64,000 nt of DNA from Corylus avellana (taxonomy: Eukaryota; Streptophyta; Magnoliopsida; Fagales; Betulaceae): positions 13,968,615 to 14,032,614 of the forward strand of contig NC_081544.1 in assembly GCF_901000735.1 (NCBI RefSeq), in the 5' to 3' direction. The position numbers and the translations under genes were made by a program. Below the pieces are notes generated by a model. The model was not told the origin of the DNA, did no database searches, and saw only the letters and a program-made list of their open reading frames with translations. Positions 33,785-45,529 of the stretch are shown piece after piece (position 1 is the first letter of the stretch; every line of letters begins with the position of its first letter).

Positions 33785-34744
33785 ACAGAATTGGTTGAAT
33801 AGCATTGATTTTGCCATACCCTTGGTAGAAATGTCTCGTTTGCCTGTTAAACTATCTTGTGGAACCAACTCCACCAAAGCTTGGAACGGGTTCCCCAGCA
33901 ATTGTCCACCTAACCGAGACAGGGGCTTTCCCACGGTGCATTCTACATTCTGAGGCTTCACTAGAGAATAGCTAGAAGCCTCGGAGGCTGTACCAGCCTC
34001 GGCCTCAGGAGCTGGTGTTGGAGCCCAAGATGTAGCCTCAGGCGCAGAAGCCAAAGCCTGAGGCTGCTCCTCAGCTATCGGGGAAATCACCCGAGCCCTC
34101 ACTTCTCCAGTTTTGGCATGTGGCCTATTCTCCTCCGGCTCCATCCCCACTAAGCTATCCAAAAATGGGTCAATCAAAAGATGTTGAATGTCGGGACCAG
34201 AATTAACCGGTGACACCGACCCCACGGGAATAGCAGTAGTAACCCCAGTTCCAGGAGGTTCTAGGGGGGTCGCTGTCAGGGGAGTGGCAATAATTGGAAG
34301 ATTGGCAAGAATATTCTTGTAGGCAGCTATAGGAGCCACATCAGGCTCGGGGTTAACCCTCTTCCGAGAGGCCAAAAGATCAGAAAAAAGGGATTTCCCC
34401 TTTGCGACTTCGACAGCAGGGCCTTTACCCTTCACTAGCTTTCTTTTCTTTGGTTGAGGAACCTCATGCTCCTCAGGCTCGTCAATCAAATGCAGAGCCT
34501 TCCTTACCTGAGACTCATCCACCTTCTTCTTGCCTTTGTCAAGAGTAGGCTCCCGAGGCTTATCTACCTTCTTGCCTTTGTCAGGCGTAGGCTTCCGAGG
34601 GGTAGTGCCTCGGGTATTGGCTACAGGAGGGCCCAAATGAACAGCCGGGTGAGATGGTCGCTTCCGAGACCCACCTACGTCCTCTCTGCCAGCATATAAA
34701 TAGTAGTTCAGTGCACCAGTCACAATCAACTGTTTGAAGGTCAT
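33785..34744 (-). pseudogene. Tat antisense gene, middle exon (Pro/Ala-rich)
   Basis: 'MTFKQLIVTGALNYYLYAGR' then a low-complexity basic and proline-rich stretch ('TPRKPTPDKGKKVDKPREPT', 'VPQPKKRKLVKGKGPAVEVA', an NLS-like run) and 'QALVELVPQDSLTGKRDIST'. A donor GTGAGT at 33784 and acceptor at 33710 would remove a 75-bp intron and join in frame to the coiled-coil exon. Orientation is opposite to gag-pol. Confidence 0.7.
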
Positions 34745-34759
34745 GATGGACTCGTGCCT

Positions 34760-35416
34760 TTGAACTCAGGTAAGAACTGTGTTGACTCAGACCGTCTCAT
34801 CCTCCGACAAACACAGAACCTTGTGGAGACCCAAAAGGGGGGGAGTCGTCTCCCGAGGCACTCGAGGCCCCTCCACTTTCTCCCCAGGAGCAAATTCCCA
34901 TTGCCCCTGCGCAAATAAGTATTTGTTTTTCCATCAGTGGTTGCTAGTAAAGGTCTTGTCCATAAGGAAGATTTTTCCCCGTCTTGACTGGAAATTATAT
35001 AACCCATCACTGTTGGGATTCTTCTGGAGTCGGTACAACCAGAGAAATTCCGAGTCCGTCAAGTTCTTCCCTTCTCCAAGGGCCATGGGCCAAACGAGGA
35101 TAGAGGAAAAAAACATCCTCCAGCCATTAGGGACCAATTGATGCGGAGCTAAATTCAAGCAACTGAGAAGTTCATAGATGATTTTGGGAAAAGGAAGCTT
35201 GAGGCCTGCACGAAACATTTCTTCATAAAGGTTGACCTCGTGGGTCCCAGCATCCACAATGGCGCCCTTTTTCTCGTCGTCAAAACGGAGTTTCACTGTT
35301 TGGGGGATATAACAGTCCAATCTGATTTGACGCTCGTCGATCGAGGTCAGATCTGGTTTCCACAAAGCGAGGTACGTTTTACCAACACCACCATCAGACC
35401 CTGATCCTTGAGACAT
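34760..35416 (-). pseudogene. Tat antisense gene, first exon (Transposase_28, putative gypsy-type domain)
   Basis: ATG at 35416 ('MSQGSGSDGGVGKTYLALWK'). 'EEMFRAGLKLPFPKIIYELL' and 'LNLAPHQLVPNGWRMFFSSI' match the plant domain PF04195. TGA after 'KTFTSNH' interrupts an otherwise continuing frame ('KYLFAQGQWEFAPGEKVEG'), with a further TGA at about 34790. A TATA-like 'ctttataaaac' (minus strand, about 35518-35529) lies about 105 bp upstream of the ATG. Confidence 0.78.
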
Positions 35417-35517
35417 AGTCGAAGCAGAACTGAGCAGAAAAGAAAAGATGAACCTAGAAGAATAAAAGAGGAGAGCAAAAGGTTGGTGCGAATAAGAGAG
35501 GAACAAGAAGGAAGAAA

Positions 35518-35529
35518 GGTTTTATAAAG
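35518..35529 (-). promoter_or_regulatory. Candidate TATA box of Tat antisense gene
   Basis: Minus-strand 'ctttataaaacc' about 105 bp before the candidate antisense ATG, in a good position for transcription start near 35490. An ACGT-core motif ('acacgtgga', 35659-35668) lies further upstream. Confidence 0.45.
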
Positions 35530-35817
35530 ATAAGGGCATAAAATACCAAAAGACAATCTGAAGCACGCCGGCAATAAATGCGGCAAAAAAGGCGCCTCTG
35601 CGAATTCCGCATGATAGCTGACAACCGGCAACCGAAAAGACCTTTATTCGAGCACTGACACGTGGAGCAACCGATACGCCCTCCTAGCACCATGTCAATC
35701 ATCTCAGCAAAAATTTGAAATTCAAAATTCTTGCTTCAAAAGCTTCAGATTTCACTTGGGTATGATTTTAGAGCGCCGATCCATTCATGGACAAATATTT
35801 ACAGAATCACTCAGATC

Positions 35818-35834
35818 AAGAAATCGGGGGGTAA
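35818..35834 (+). promoter_or_regulatory. Tat polypurine tract
   Basis: 'aagaaatcggggggtaa' ends two bases before the 3' LTR, the position of the plus-strand primer. Confidence 0.8.
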
Positions 35835-35835
35835 C

Positions 35836-36555
35836 TGTTGGGCCATGGATCAATTCTAAAAAGCCCAACGGGTCCCAAACCCGATCTTGAACTAAGCAGA
35901 ATACCCGCCAAGGCCTCGGATGAGCTTGAGGCCTCGGACAAGCTTTTCCCGAGGAGGACTCGAACATGAATCCGAGAAGACCCCTCGAGAAGTATCTGAT
36001 ACAAAGTCCGAGACACGACTCGAGAGCAGAAAGTCAGATGCCAAGGGTGAAACGGTCATTTTATCATTAAGGATATGCAAACATTCAACTAATCCTAGTA
36101 AACATTATCTCACATTCAAAAAAAAAGCTTTCTATAGTATATAAGGTTATCTACCTGCGAACAATCCCTACACAAGCGGGATAAGCTGTTATTTAAATTC
36201 AAAAGGTTGTTTAAATAACCTTTATCTTGTCTCAGGATTCCTAACCTTATCAAACAACTGCAAAGCATATATTTAGGGATAGGAATCCTGAGACGTTCGG
36301 GGAACAAATTTCACTCCATGCCTATAAATACAGGGCACGATTTCCATCAAAGCTAAGAGAAAATTCCTAGCTAAAAACATTGATTGCTTATTCACCCTTT
36401 TGTCAAATTCTAACTTAGGCATCGGAGCTTTCCCGCCGGAACACCACCAGGGGCTCTAATCCTGTTTGTTCTATATTGTGTGTAGTCTAAAGCATTCCTG
36501 AGGTAGGCAGTATCACATCAGGCGTGCCACATCATCACCTCGGAAAACTGCATCA
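35836..36555 (+). mobile_element. Tat 3' LTR (720 bp)
   Basis: TGTTGGGCCATGGATC...AAAACTGCATCA. Keeps the 340 bp deleted from the 5' LTR, including 'ggaatcctgagacgttcgg', TATA box 'cctataaata' (36320-36329) and downstream leader-like sequence. Probably the more original LTR form. Confidence 0.9.
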
Positions 36556-36559
36556 ACAA

Positions 36560-36985
36560 GAGGGTCAGCCTTATATATTATTTTCCATCATTTTATCCTA
36601 CCTATAATCATATTCTCCCTTGCCTCCCTTTTTAATATTCTTCACTAGTTCAATCCATGTTGTTTTTGCTCTTCCATTGCCTCTTTTCACTTTGTCACTG
36701 CATCAACTGGTCTTTGTTGCATATGGTTAAACTGCAATACTTTCCAAACAAGCGTCACCTTACCTCTGAACGGATGAATTGTGTCTTATAGCTTTCCTAG
36801 AATTCCTACTCTCCATCTTAACATTTGCATATTATCTACGCATATTTTATGAACATATTGCTTTTGAAAAATGTAACATTCTGTGCCATAGAGCATAACT
36901 AGTCTTACAGTGGCCTTATACAATTTCCCTTCAAGTTAATAAGCATCCTACATACAATATTCCGATGCAGATTGTGATGATGGTA
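36560..36985 (-). pseudogene. RTE-type LINE fragment (C-terminal RT)
   Basis: Minus-strand codons give 'LKGKLYKATVRLVMLYGTEC' and 'KICVDNMQMLRW', matching the plant RTE C-terminal consensus (LKGKFY-T-IRPAMLYG-ECW...MRMLRWMCG). Decayed, with several stops; lies directly after the Tat 3' LTR. Confidence 0.65.
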
Positions 36986-37037
36986 GTCAGCGCGTGTGGG
37001 TGTGTAATCACATGATAGCCATCAAAGTTGTTGCAGT

Positions 37038-37565
37038 TTGTTTTGTGGGCCTATTATAGCATTAGAAATAGCGAAGGATTATGCGAGTTATTTCTATGCT
37101 GAAACAAAAATGTTTGAGTTGGCAATAGAAGAGAGGCTTTTGGGTTTATGTATCACTGAAAGGAGTAGAAGGGTTACTAGATCGATAGTTTTGAGCAAGC
37201 CTAGAGTGCTATGGTTGTCTTTTATGGTGAAGATGATAAAAGGGGAGAATTTGAGGGAATTTTACAAGGGAGCAGTCCATCATGTTTTGTTTCTGACGGT
37301 GGTTCAGGAGGTAACAGTGAAAGAGAGGGAATGGGGGTTAATATGTCATCATCAATACAGAGGGCCGAGTATCATGCAGGAGATTAGTTTTGGCATCAGG
37401 TGGCAGATGTGGGACAAAAGCACAACAGGCCCTCTTGGATTCTTGTACGACCAACTAGCGCCTCCTTATATGACCAATGCATCGCCTAATGCCTCTGCTC
37501 TAGCTTCTTGTATGCTAGAATACAAGCCTCCCTCTTTGTCAAAGCAAACCCACAAAGAGATCTCC
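37038..37565 (+). pseudogene. Fragment of an uncharacterised plant repeat protein family
   Basis: 'KMFELAIEERLLGLCITERS' and 'RVTRSIVLSKPRVLWLSFMV' resemble the start of an antisense frame at 41250-41474 ('FEFALEEGIILVLRIYERSR'). The family occurs repeatedly in plant genomes and is probably retroelement-derived, possibly related to DUF4283-type proteins; I cannot assign a function. Downstream residues look non-coding. Confidence 0.4.
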
Positions 37566-37569
37566 ACAA

Positions 37570-37859
37570 ATGAGCGACTCCACGGCCATCACTGAACGAA
37601 GGCAGAGGAGACCCACCCATTCCTCCATTTCATCCTCTGCTGTCTTAAATACCAAGGGAGACTACGACGTTTCGCAATTCGATCACCTAGCCATACCAAC
37701 CTTTCCTTTCTCAGCCCTCCGTAATGACAATGGCGCCGTGCTGCCCTCCTCCGCCATATTCACTAATGACCAAAAAATGGCCCCTTTTGTTCACATTTCT
37801 CAAACAATGAAGACTTTAGAGCCTATTGTGGTAGACTTCAAAACTACCATGGCTGGCTC
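37570..37859 (+). pseudogene. Unrecognised ORF interrupted by hAT insertion
   Basis: ATG 37570 ('MSDSTAITERRQRRPTHSSI') is Ser/Thr-rich at the start and then 'YDVSQFDHLAIPTFPFSAL'. No family recognised. The hAT element enters after 'TTMAGS'. In the right flank (from 41227) the frame would continue about 17 codons to a stop, so an intact ORF of roughly 113 codons existed before insertion. Confidence 0.35.
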
Positions 37860-40800
37860 CAAGGCTGGCTCAATGTATTTTGGGGCCTTAGACAAAACAT
37901 TGAAATTGGGCCTAAATTTTTTTTTTTTTTTTTAAGGAACACAATTTTTTTTTTTTTTGTTTTTAAGTAAAAATTTTTTTTTTGTTATTATTTTTTTTTT
38001 AAGTAACAAATATATATATATATATATTTAAAAATTTAGCTTCTCGCTTTTTGAGATGCAAAATTTCTGATTAAGTTTTTATATTCAAGATTTTCTAATA
38101 TATTTTTTTCAATTGATAATATGGCTAATCCATTTAATCTCTCTTGTGACATTGTTGATCTTAGGTAGGATTTTATCAATTTTAATTTTGAAAAACTTCT
38201 TTCTACAGAAGCAACTGTAACATGTATTGTCAATAAAATTCTATAAGCGATACATGCATTTGGAAAAGAATCAAGTCTTTTTATATAATTTAATATGTCA
38301 ATTGGAGCACTTTATTCCATTTGTAAAATTTCTTTTAAAACTTTTAGTTCTGAAAATAAATCTAAACCATCAAGATCATGTTTTAGGAAACATTCTAGAT
38401 TAAGACATTTATTTTGCAAACTATTATCATCTAGTGATTTTAATTTCTTAAAATTAAATAAAAAACCAAAAATATTTTCGTATATTTGAAATTGTTCAAA
38501 CCTATTTTGGATTGAAGAAATAGCTTGATCTACTATATATAAGAAGTAATCAAGTCTAAAAGATTCTTCAGTAGTTTGTGTTGTCTCGTCATTAGCATTC
38601 TCATCAAACTGTTTCTTTCTATGAATTACACGTTTTTTCACGAAAAACATGTTCTATTTCCATTATGGTTGCGATCTCTTTAGATGAAATCATAGCCGAT
38701 GCAAATCCAGTATCTCTATAAGTTTTAAAATAGGAAATAAGACCTTATAATTGATCTATAGCAACATCAATATGCATGTCTTTTGATTGTAAATTTTTAC
38801 TAACAGTATTAACAGCAAATAAAATATCATACCAAATAGTCATACTCAATAAGAATTCAAAACTTTCAATCTTATAGGTTGCTAAACAATTAGCTTCACT
38901 TTTTGTTTTAGGATCTTCACTTATTTTTGCTAATTGTAGCAGAGCTTCTCTTATTTTTGGAGTTTGAAATTTTATTGCTTTTATACTTTCAATCCGACTT
39001 TCCCAACGTGTTTGTGATAATGGCTTAAGAGTTAAACTTGGCACATTATCTAGTAATATTTTCCATCGTTTTGTAGATGATGAAAACAAAGTATATATAC
39101 GTTGTACAATTCCAAAAAAAGATATAGCTTTAGGACATAAATTAGCAATATCACATAGTACACGATTAAGACTATGACAACCACAAGATGTGTAAAATGC
39201 TTTAGGATTTACATCTAGTAGTGTTTTTTGCACCCCTCGTTCTTTTCCCTACATATTAGATCCATTACCTTGTCCTCGTATATCACTAATGTTAAGTTCA
39301 AGTTTTTTGACTATCCCAATCATTTCAATTAAAAGACCTTCTCTAGTAGTATCATCTACGGTTATAAATTTTACAAAATGTTCTTCTACTTTTATTGGAT
39401 TTTCAAAAATATTAACACATCTTAGAATGAGAGACATTTGTTCTTGATGACTTGCATCTGGGGTACAATCAAGTATAATTGAAAAATATTTTGCTTCTCT
39501 AACTTTTTCAATAATACTCCTTTTTACTTCTGTTGCTAACAAATGTATCAATTCATTTTGTATATTATGTCCAAGATAATGATTATGAATTTCCCCATCT
39601 TTAAGACGACGAATATGCTCTTACATTACTGGGTCAAATTCTGCAATCATTTCAATTAGACTTAAAAAATTTCCATTATTTTCTTGGTAAATCTTTTCAT
39701 TTTGTCCTCTAAATGCCAAATTATTCTTACCAAGATTCTTTACTACAGCAATAATTCTCAATAATACTCTTTTCCAATGATCTTTCTCTTTGTTAATTTG
39801 TTCTTGGACATTTTTATCAATTGTTTTATTTTTTAACAATCTCATTTCTAAATCAATCCAATCATTCATGTTAGTAATATGTTCATTGGTTGTTTCATGA
39901 CTTTTTAGTTTAGCACTAAGATTTTTCCAGTCATTAGTTCCTTCATTAGCTAGTTGCATTCTATTATGTTTTGAATTAAATAACATGCAACAAAAACAAA
40001 ATACTCTATCTACATCTTTTGAATAGACTAGCCATTTTCTATTATGTTGCTCCCCATTTGATAATTTTCGTATATAATATCTATTAGAAAAATGCCTAGA
40101 GTTCTCATCTTTAGGAAAATCTATAGTATTGTAGCTTATTGGACCATTTTTTACTAACAAATCCCTTAATTTTGCATCACTATTTTTCCATTGGCCAGGG
40201 TCATAAATATTTGTAGCAATAGAATTAGATACATCAATAACATTTTCATTATCTTCTAATTCTTTTTGATGTTTATTTATGAGTTTTTCACCTAAATTAT
40301 CCTCAATATTTTGTTTATTGCTAATAACAAATTCATTTAGAGCTCCTCTTTGAGATTCAATCAATTTGTCTAATTTTTTTTTTTTTTAATTTTTTTTAAG
40401 TTTTTCATATCCAGATGCATATTTTCTAGTAGACATGTTTAATTAAAAATACAAACAAATTAAACAAACACGATTTATCAAAAAAAAATTATGACTATAA
40501 TAAAATAAATGACAAAAATAGAACAATAAAACTTGATTTGGCAAAGAAATTATGAAGCAATTCTTGGAGATAGGATAGGAGACTCGGTCACTCGGAGTCA
40601 GAGATGAAGAGAAAATGATGAGATAGGCAAAGAAGAAAAACTCAGAAAAGAGCAAGCAAATAGGAGAGGTAAAGTGGCAAATAGAGAGACTCTAATATTT
40701 AAAATACCCATGGTAGGCTTACTAGGCTGACAGCAGTTTATATTGTTGGCTCTTGGCTTTTCCTAGATGGCTAAATAATAAATAGAAAATAAATTGTAAT

Positions 40801-41218
40801 ATTTTATTTCTAACGAATATATTTTCTCACCAAAAACAAAAAAAAATTCCAAAAAGAGGCTAAGAGGATAACTGCATGATGTAGGCATGTACTGTAGCGT
40901 TAGACATGTAGAGCTCTAGGGAATTGGCATGTAATGATGTAAGGCTTTAATGCTTTGTCCATTTTTTAATTTATTTTTTGAATTATTTTTAAAATTTATA
41001 GTGGGCTTATTAATTGGGACCTTATTAAATTGAGGCTTTAAATTTTGATGAAAATTTTTTTTGGGCTCTATTAAAAAAAAAAAATTGGGCCTTCAGCTTT
41101 TTTTTTTTTTTTTTGTCCAAAATAATTTTTTTTTTTTTTTTTTCAAAATTTTTTTGAGCCCTATTAAATTGGGGCCCTAGGCAAGGGCCTAACTCACCAA
41201 GGGCCTGAGCCGGCCCTA
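37860..41218 (-). mobile_element. hAT transposon, 3.36 kb, with 8-bp target duplication
   Basis: Left end CAAGGCTGGCTCA, right end (reverse) TAGGGCCGGCTCA, imperfect inverted repeats of the CAGGGCCGGCTCA type. The flanks are identical GCTGGCTC (37852-37859 and 41219-41226). Contains a minus-strand hAT transposase remnant, with T-rich blocks on both sides of it. The transposase is broken, so it is non-autonomous. Confidence 0.88.
38036..40364 (-). pseudogene. hAT transposase (TTF-type finger, DUF4371, hAT dimerisation)
   Basis: Minus-strand frames in order: 'DPGQWKNSDAKLRDLLVKNG' and 'VYSKDVDRVFCFCCMLFNSK' (TTF-type zinc finger), 'AKYFSIILDCTPDASHQEQM' and 'LNISDIRGQGNGSNM' (DUF4371 core), 'KAFYTSCGCHSLNRVLCDIA', 'PLSQTRWESRIESIKAIK', and the dimerisation end 'TIHVTVASVERSFSKLKLIK' with 'SQERLNGLAILSIE'. 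At least three stops (about 39621, 39249, 38745) and a frameshift near 38650. The DNA cut-and-paste enzyme is inactive. Confidence 0.9.
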
Positions 41219-41226
41219 GCTGGCTC

Positions 41227-41474
41227 TGCATTAAGCATCTCTCCACAGCCAACAACCAAAGAACCAACACTTTAACCAGAGAAATAAAATGCATATAACC
41301 CCTGCTCCTTTCATAAATACGTAAAACAAGGATGATCCCTTCTTCCAAAGCAAACTCGAAATATTTTAATTCAACGAAAAACCATCTGGATGATAGGAAC
41401 CCGAGGGTTTCTATTGTTTGAAAATGAAAGGAACAAGGGATAAATCGGTTGCTTCGAGGGAATCGAACCTCCAA
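41227..41474 (-). pseudogene. Second fragment of the uncharacterised repeat protein family
   Basis: 'MEVRFPRSNRFIPCSFHFQT' and 'KYFEFALEEGIILVLRIYER'. N-terminal part of the same family as 37038-37565 but on the opposite strand. The end overlaps the hAT target site. Confidence 0.4.
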
Positions 41475-41479
41475 TTGAG

Positions 41480-41960
41480 GGGATCAACCTTCAATTGCCT
41501 TAAGCGAAATTATGTGTATTCTTCCATTGATTGATTCTCAGCCATATGGCATATACATTATTTATAGAAGTAAATAAAACATAATATGGAAATAAGCGTA
41601 AGAAACAAGTAATTGGCTATAGAAGGAAATAAGCGTGTCGCCCAAGTAGAAGGAAATATGGAATATTTGGGGATAGTTTGAGGATCCAATCACACCAACA
41701 TCAAGAACATAGTCCCAATTAACCATGAGGACATCCAAGTCCTCAAAAGATAAAGAATGAAGAAAGCCAAAGCACCAATGATGGGGAATGGCAGAACGCG
41801 CTAGGGAGGGAGAGAGAGCTAGAGAGTTTTATACAAGAAATAATAAACGGCAAGTTATAAGTCAGCAAACACAAACCTCATCATGGTTCTCCTTGATATA
41901 ATTTCTACAAATTTTACAGTTTTGTACTTGATACAACTTATGTGGAAGAACCTTTTTTTT
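41480..41960. other. No supported gene
   Basis: AT-rich intronic sequence with a (GA)n patch near 41805-41825. Possibly an old LTR remnant but no termini found. Confidence 0.4.
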
Positions 41961-41974
41961 TTTTTATTTATTTA

Positions 41975-43740
41975 TTTATTTTTTATTTTTTTATATAAGT
42001 AATGTAATACTTATAAAAAAAAAATGCAATGCGCCTCTAAGTACACAGAAAGTATACATAGGAAACGCCACAAAAAGAAAACCCTATACAAACCCTAAAA
42101 ACCAAAGAATGTTAAAGAAAACTAATGCCCCAAAACCCACAAAAACCCTAATTTCAATAGGAAAACCTACACCACCCTGCCATTGACCCTACTAGAGCCA
42201 CGACTTCTAGCCTCAAAATTAATGGAGCATTATAAATTTTGAGCTCCTTCTTCCCCTTAACCTTTGAAGCAGAAACGTCATTTTTGGGCTCCCGCTCCTT
42301 TTCAATGACAAAAAAAAAAAAAAAAAAAAAAGATCCAAAAGATTTTTCTCGTCACCTCCACAAGACAACCCCACAATAGGAGCTAACTTCACTGCATCGA
42401 GCACAACCTTGGAATAGCCCTCCAACCCCTCCACCGAAGTTTCCGCCACAACCTTGGCTAGCAACTCTTGTTCTTAACCAACTACTTAGCAATCATATCC
42501 TTCACTCTTTGGGAATACCCTAGTTGAGACTTGGAGACAGAGGAATACATGGGTACACCACTCTCCGTCATGCGAGGATAAGATTGGCGAAGTCTCATGC
42601 CCAACTCAGCCGCCCCATAGGAAATGTCATCCTTAGAACCCTAAATTGACGAGGATGCTTCCTTCACCACAGGCGGAGAAGGTGAAACAATTCTCGACCC
42701 TAAAAACCTCCGTCGGATCAAACTTTTCGCCCGTGCAGGGTTTCGATCGGTCTCAACAGGAGCTTCCTCTGTCGCCGGAGAAGTATAATCCCCCACCAGA
42801 GAAATAGAGTCAACCGCCATAGAAAAAGAAGCCTCCCTTACCCTGCACAATGGGCTCGCCGGAGAAATAGAAGCCATCGCCGGAGACATAGAGGCCACCG
42901 CTAGAGATGCAGGACAAGGCTTAGGAGAGATAGAGGCCACCACCAGAGACTTAGGATCCTCCTTCGAAGAGACAGAAACCTTCGTCGATGAAGCGTAAGC
43001 CCCCTTCGGAGAAGCAGGAGACGTAGAATGCTCCCATACCCTATATAGAGTACTCACCCGAGTAGTCTGTCAGACCTGGACTGTCTCCGACAATAGAGCA
43101 GCCTCCAACGTAAAACCCAAACCCGACGCAACCTCAACGATCGTCTTGGACCCAACATCGGCGTGTTTAGACACCCGCAAAATGGGAGGAGGCAAAACAA
43201 AGATAGTCGACACTAGTGCTCCTACTGGACCTGGACCCAACATCGACAACCCCAAGGCCATCGTTGATAAAGCATGCCATCGCCGGATCCAAGTCAATGT
43301 CCGTAAGAGACTCTGGAAGCCCATCGTCCTTGAACACAAGAGCACTCTGCTAGACCTTTAGACACCAGTGGAGCCACGCTCACCTTCACTGGCACATCGG
43401 AGATGCCACCAGAGACAACAAAAGGCGGTGGAGACTCCGAAACCACCGTAGACACCTACTCCATAAACACCTTAGACGAGCCCGCCGGAATCGAGACCAT
43501 CGGCGAGAACACCTTGCCCTGGAAGGGCTTTGTCAAGATCATTATAGGAAGAATTGATGTACCATATAGAACCCAATACATGATGGGTCTCCTGATTTTC
43601 CCGTGCACTTTTCTAGATTTGATTTGGCCCTGATTTTGTAGATCCCAAAAGGCTTCTAATAAGTTCCTAAAACCTCTGATGTCTCTCACCATCAACATAT
43701 CAAAGGAGAGAGGCATAACATTAGACATATACAATTCAAC
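41975..43740 (-). pseudogene. LINE 3' tail and ORF1-like Ser/Pro-rich remnant
   Basis: The plus strand 'aatgcgcctctaagtacacagaaagtatacat' (42030-42060) is the reverse complement of the 3' untranslated phrase seen in the L1 copies at 45800, 62250 and 63200, preceded by a degraded A/T tail. Upstream on the minus strand lie Ser/Pro/Ala-rich frames ('SPKGAYASSTKVSVSSKEDP', 'KSLIRRRFLGSRIVSP') and 'DLQNQGQIKSRKVHGKIRRP'. They may be ORF1 of a deleted L1; assignment is weak. Confidence 0.45.
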
Positions 43741-44278
43741 AAATCAGGAGTACCATAAAAGGAAATGTAATAATTCTAACAAATTGGAAGGATAACACAT
43801 TAAATTTAGATGATGTGCTAGCGATCTGCCATATGGCTCATCTCATTACAATCTAGATCCAAAATGGAACTCAATCATTAATCATCCAGATCAATCTTTT
43901 GAATTTCATATGATGAGATCGTAGTGGATAACTACCTTTATATTATGTTATTGGAAAGAAACCATACCAAAATATTGCATACCTCATTTAAATTACCTTA
44001 TATAAAAGACAATATGGTTTTTTAAAGCAACTTGTTACACCATAGAAACTGATGAAATATGCTACAATGCTTTCCGTGCATGTCTGAGATGCATTGAGTA
44101 TTAGTTTTAAGTCACTCAAAATGTAATGCAAAATTTGATATCCATAAAATCCCCATCTCAAGAGAAATTTTCCCATTTCAGATGACCCTTAGTTGGATTT
44201 ACAACTTCCATACTACTAACTTGAACACTTTAATATATATATATATATATAACCTTCCATCTCTTTTGATGACTAAAT

Positions 44279-44325
<47 letters not shown>

Positions 44326-44832
44326 AAACCTTCCATCTTTTTTGATGAAAAAAAATAATCTTCTATCTTCGTAGCAGTCACAGTTAAACTCACAAGATCT
44401 AACAAGGGGACAAAGTTCCAATGGAAATTCACCAAGGTCTAGACACAGGCACGGTTTCATATGTCCTTCAATATACTATCTTGAACACACAGAACAGAGT
44501 TCTTTTTGCATCTATGAAAGAATCATTGAATATAAAATAAGTATATTACCAAGTAAACCACCAATAAAATTCTGTTAAAACAATAAGAAAACAAAAGAGG
44601 AAAGAAACAAAGAGAAAAGAGATGCTTATCAAAATTTCATAAACGTTTCCTTCTATTGTAAATTAAGGAGTGCTAAATTCACAGACTAACAGTACAAGTG
44701 ACACATATATAATGTTCATTTAGAACTGCCTAAGATGTTGGATCGAATGTTCAACATGCCTAGGACAAAATAAACTGGGATCGAAGAAAGTCGAAATCAA
44801 ATACCACTTTATGTAGGTCTTGTATAACTAAC
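43741..44832. other. SEC24 intron sequence with microsatellites
   Basis: No gene. (AT)n at about 44231-44251, then (AC)n(AT)n at about 44280-44325. The phrase 'aaccttccatctcttttgatga' is duplicated on either side of the microsatellite (44252 and 44327), a local duplication. Confidence 0.6.
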
Positions 44833-44960
44833 CATGTATTCCTTTGAAGCAACAAACTCAATTGTTCCTCTACATAGTTCAGGCCTTTCATCGGCATCTC
44901 TACGCCTACCATCTGCAGCTAGATTGCTGTGGTAGTCATGGGGAGTGTCATTAGTACATT
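44833..44960 (-). pseudogene. SEC24: SEC24-like exon d
   Basis: 'CTNDTPHDYHSNLAADGRRR' followed by 'DADERPELCRGTIEFVASKE' and 'YM'. Acceptor 'tgtttgcag', donor 'gttagt'. Begins in phase with one base from exon c and ends on a whole codon. Open frame. Confidence 0.92.
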
Positions 44961-45299
44961 CTGCAAACATAAGATACCACATTATTGACGGTATAATTTC
45001 ATGAAAGCAATTATAGCCAAAATCATATGCTGTTGACACCAATAAATAATGATATTGACTTGATTATTATAGGGTCTTTCTAGATGCTAATAACTGCATG
45101 AATGTAAAATTGCAGAACTTCTAGCAAGCTCTCACTGTTAGCATATACCATAAATAAGATTCTGTTACATTGTGATAACTCAACATTTAAATAATGTCTA
45201 CCAATTCGAATAACTATCATATAATTCAATAGTGAATCCCCAAGTTATGAATGAAAGCAATCAAGAAAATGCTGACAAAAAGAAAAAATAAAACAAAAA

Positions 45300-45479
45300 G
45301 GGCACGTTTAGTACGCGAAATGGCTATTCCATTAGAAAAATGAATAGTTATTACTAGGAATGAAAGGTGGAATGGAATAGCTATTTCAACTCTTTAGTTT
45401 GGTGACAAAAACATATGCTTTCATTATACCAAAATTACTAAAATACCCAAAAAATATATGAAGTAATAAAATAATAATG

Positions 45480-45529
<50 letters not shown>

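Larger units (their letters stand above)
25044..36555 (+). mobile_element. Tat/Retand-type Ty3/gypsy retrotransposon, 11.5 kb, inside SEC24 intron
   Basis: TG...CA LTRs at 25044-25420 and 35836-36555; PBS at 25427; gag, protease, RT, RNase H, a second RNase H-like domain, integrase, a tandem-repeat block, antisense ORFs and a polypurine tract before the 3' LTR. Dual RNase H plus antisense ORFs place it in the Tat lineage. An Athila LTR and an assembly gap interrupt integrase. Flanks are AAGGG (left) and ACAAG/AAGAG (right): no exact 5-bp duplication. Multiple stops make it immobile on its own. Confidence 0.92.

Noticed and set aside
25039..36562. 5-bp target duplication for the Tat element (AAGGG versus AAGAG or ACAAG)
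   Set aside because: No exact match next to the LTR edges; reported as unresolved.
37300..37345. Peptide similarity VTVKEREWGL (37310) to VTVKERQWGL (60620)
   Set aside because: Short match only; surrounding residues differ and the first does not lie in an NPF-like context. Treated as chance or a purine-rich bias.
43146..43633. Plus-strand Pro/Thr-rich frames
   Set aside because: Low-complexity antisense of the Ser/Pro-rich minus-strand frames; no independent support.
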